Shown: positions 63,408 through 64,000 of the stretch, piece by piece
How the letters are laid out: the number at the start of each line of letters is the position of its first letter
How positions within the stretch are numbered: position 1 is the first letter of the stretch
Assembly (NCBI GenBank): GCA_026713925.1
Contig: JAPONM010000036.1
Coordinates: 179,344-243,343, forward strand
DNA length: 64,000 bases
Source of the DNA: Gammaproteobacteria bacterium
Lineage (GTDB): Bacteria; Pseudomonadota; Gammaproteobacteria; UBA4575
Direction of reading: 5' to 3'
Notes under the pieces: model-generated
What the model was told of the DNA's origin: nothing
The model's input: only the letters and a program-made list of their open reading frames with translations
Databases searched by the model: none
Translations under genes and position numbers: made by a program

Positions 63408-64000
63408 CTATTTGCCATTCATATCGCCGAGTTCAGCCTTGACCTGATCAAAGCTTGTGTGGCGGATGTCTTTCCCGGCTACGGTATAAATCACATATTC
63501 ACAGATATTTTTCGCATGGTCACCGATGCGTTCCAACGAACGTGCACACCACATAACCCCGAGTGAACGTTTGATGGAACGCGGATCTTCCATCATATGG
63601 GTGATCAGCTGGCGTGCCAAAGCATCATATTCCTCATTGATATCCCTGTCGCCCTCTGCAATGGCCAGTGCGCTCTCAAGGTCCATGCGGGCCAAGGCAT
63701 CCAGACAGTCATGCAGCATCTTGCGGACCTGTTCTCCAAGATGTTTGAGTTCCGAAAAATAGGTTGGGGTGCGTTCATCGGCTGCAAGCTTCACGGCATG
63801 CCTGCCGATCTTTTCCGCTTCATCCCCTATTCTTTCCAAATCCGTGATGGTCTTGAGAATTGCGACAACCAGGCGAAGATCGCTGGCAGTTGGTTGACGC
63901 CGTGCAATCACATGGGTGCACTCCTCGTCAATTGCCACCTCCATCGAATTAATCCGGTAATCACTGGTCGCCACATCTTCTGCCAGACTGCTGTCTGAGC
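63408..64000 (-). CDS. phoU: Phosphate regulator PhoU (partial, cut by window edge)
   Basis: PhoU links the Pst phosphate transporter to the PhoR/PhoB system. The frame is still open at base 64000, so only the C-terminal part, 197 codons, is seen of an expected 235-240 residues. It has two helical PhoU repeats: ECTHVIARRQPTASDLRLVV, ITDLERIGDEAEKIG, and MWCARSLERIGDHAKNICEYV. These include the E/D-x-x-R-x-x-D metal-binding pattern. A GTG at 63974 is not the true start. The pst genes presumably lie beyond the edge. Confidence 0.93.
   Translation of the reverse strand, partial: SDSSLAEDVATSDYRINSMEVAIDEECTHVIARRQPTASDLRLVVAILKTITDLERIGDEAEKIGRHAVKLAADERTPTYFSELKHLGEQVRKMLHDCLDALARMDLESALAIAEGDRDINEEYDALARQLITHMMEDPRSIKRSLGVMWCARSLERIGDHAKNICEYVIYTVAGKDIRHTSFDQVKAELGDMNGK

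Overview
The window is a gene-dense chromosomal segment from a gammaproteobacterium. The evidence is gene order as much as gene content: speA-speE, glnK-amtB, gmk-rpoZ-spoT-recG, lptM-lysA-dapF-DUF484-xerC, hslVU, ubiE-ubiJ-ubiB, hemC-hemD-hemX-hemY, and a thrB/polA/engB/cytochrome c4/dsbA neighbourhood also known from pseudomonads. Genus or species cannot be named from this sequence alone. No rRNA, tRNA or CRISPR array was recognised.

Layout. 0-5.6 kb: polyamine synthesis (ycgL, speA, speE) and ammonium uptake (glnK-amtB behind a sigma-54 promoter with an NtrC-type site). 5.6-10 kb: ubiK, a c5-type cytochrome, an NCS2 permease with an unusual start and a C-terminal ATPase-like domain, dsbA and cytochrome c4. 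10.07-15.0 kb: an apparent 4.9-kb transposon bounded by inverted repeats. It carries an IS1595-type transposase, a two-gene operon of small unknown proteins, a TbpB-like surface lipoprotein, a 45-residue gene and a HEPN-like protein. It lies between divergent cytochrome c4 and engB. 15-20.4 kb: engB, then an iron-linked island (di-heme oxidoreductase, Fur-box region, LbtU-type porin, imelysin). 20.5-27.8 kb: polA, thrB and a TRAP transporter.

27.9-40.4 kb is one long minus-strand array: lptM, lysA, a methyltransferase, dapF, DUF484, xerC, hslV, hslU, DUF971, ubiE, ubiJ, ubiB, uvrD. 40.4-48 kb: an esterase, argH, a heme-degrading-factor homologue and hemCDXY. 48.1-55.5 kb: an Mrp-type cation/proton antiporter operon with three MrpD-like subunits and a stand-alone MrpA C-terminal-type subunit. 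55.5-64 kb: an NTF2-like protein, a Rieske protein, recG, ridA, spoT, rpoZ with a long acidic tail, gmk, a small lipoprotein and phoU (cut by the window edge).

The least explained part is the 10.07-15.0 kb element. Its cargo (surface lipoprotein, HEPN protein with an Rx4H motif, an operon with tandem operator-like repeats, two very short genes) does not match a standard cassette that I recognise. Other notable points are a DNA polymerase I that has lost three of four proofreading residues, a permease whose conserved N-terminus lies upstream of any usual start codon, and a signal-peptide-only gene remnant between the sigma-54 promoter and glnK.
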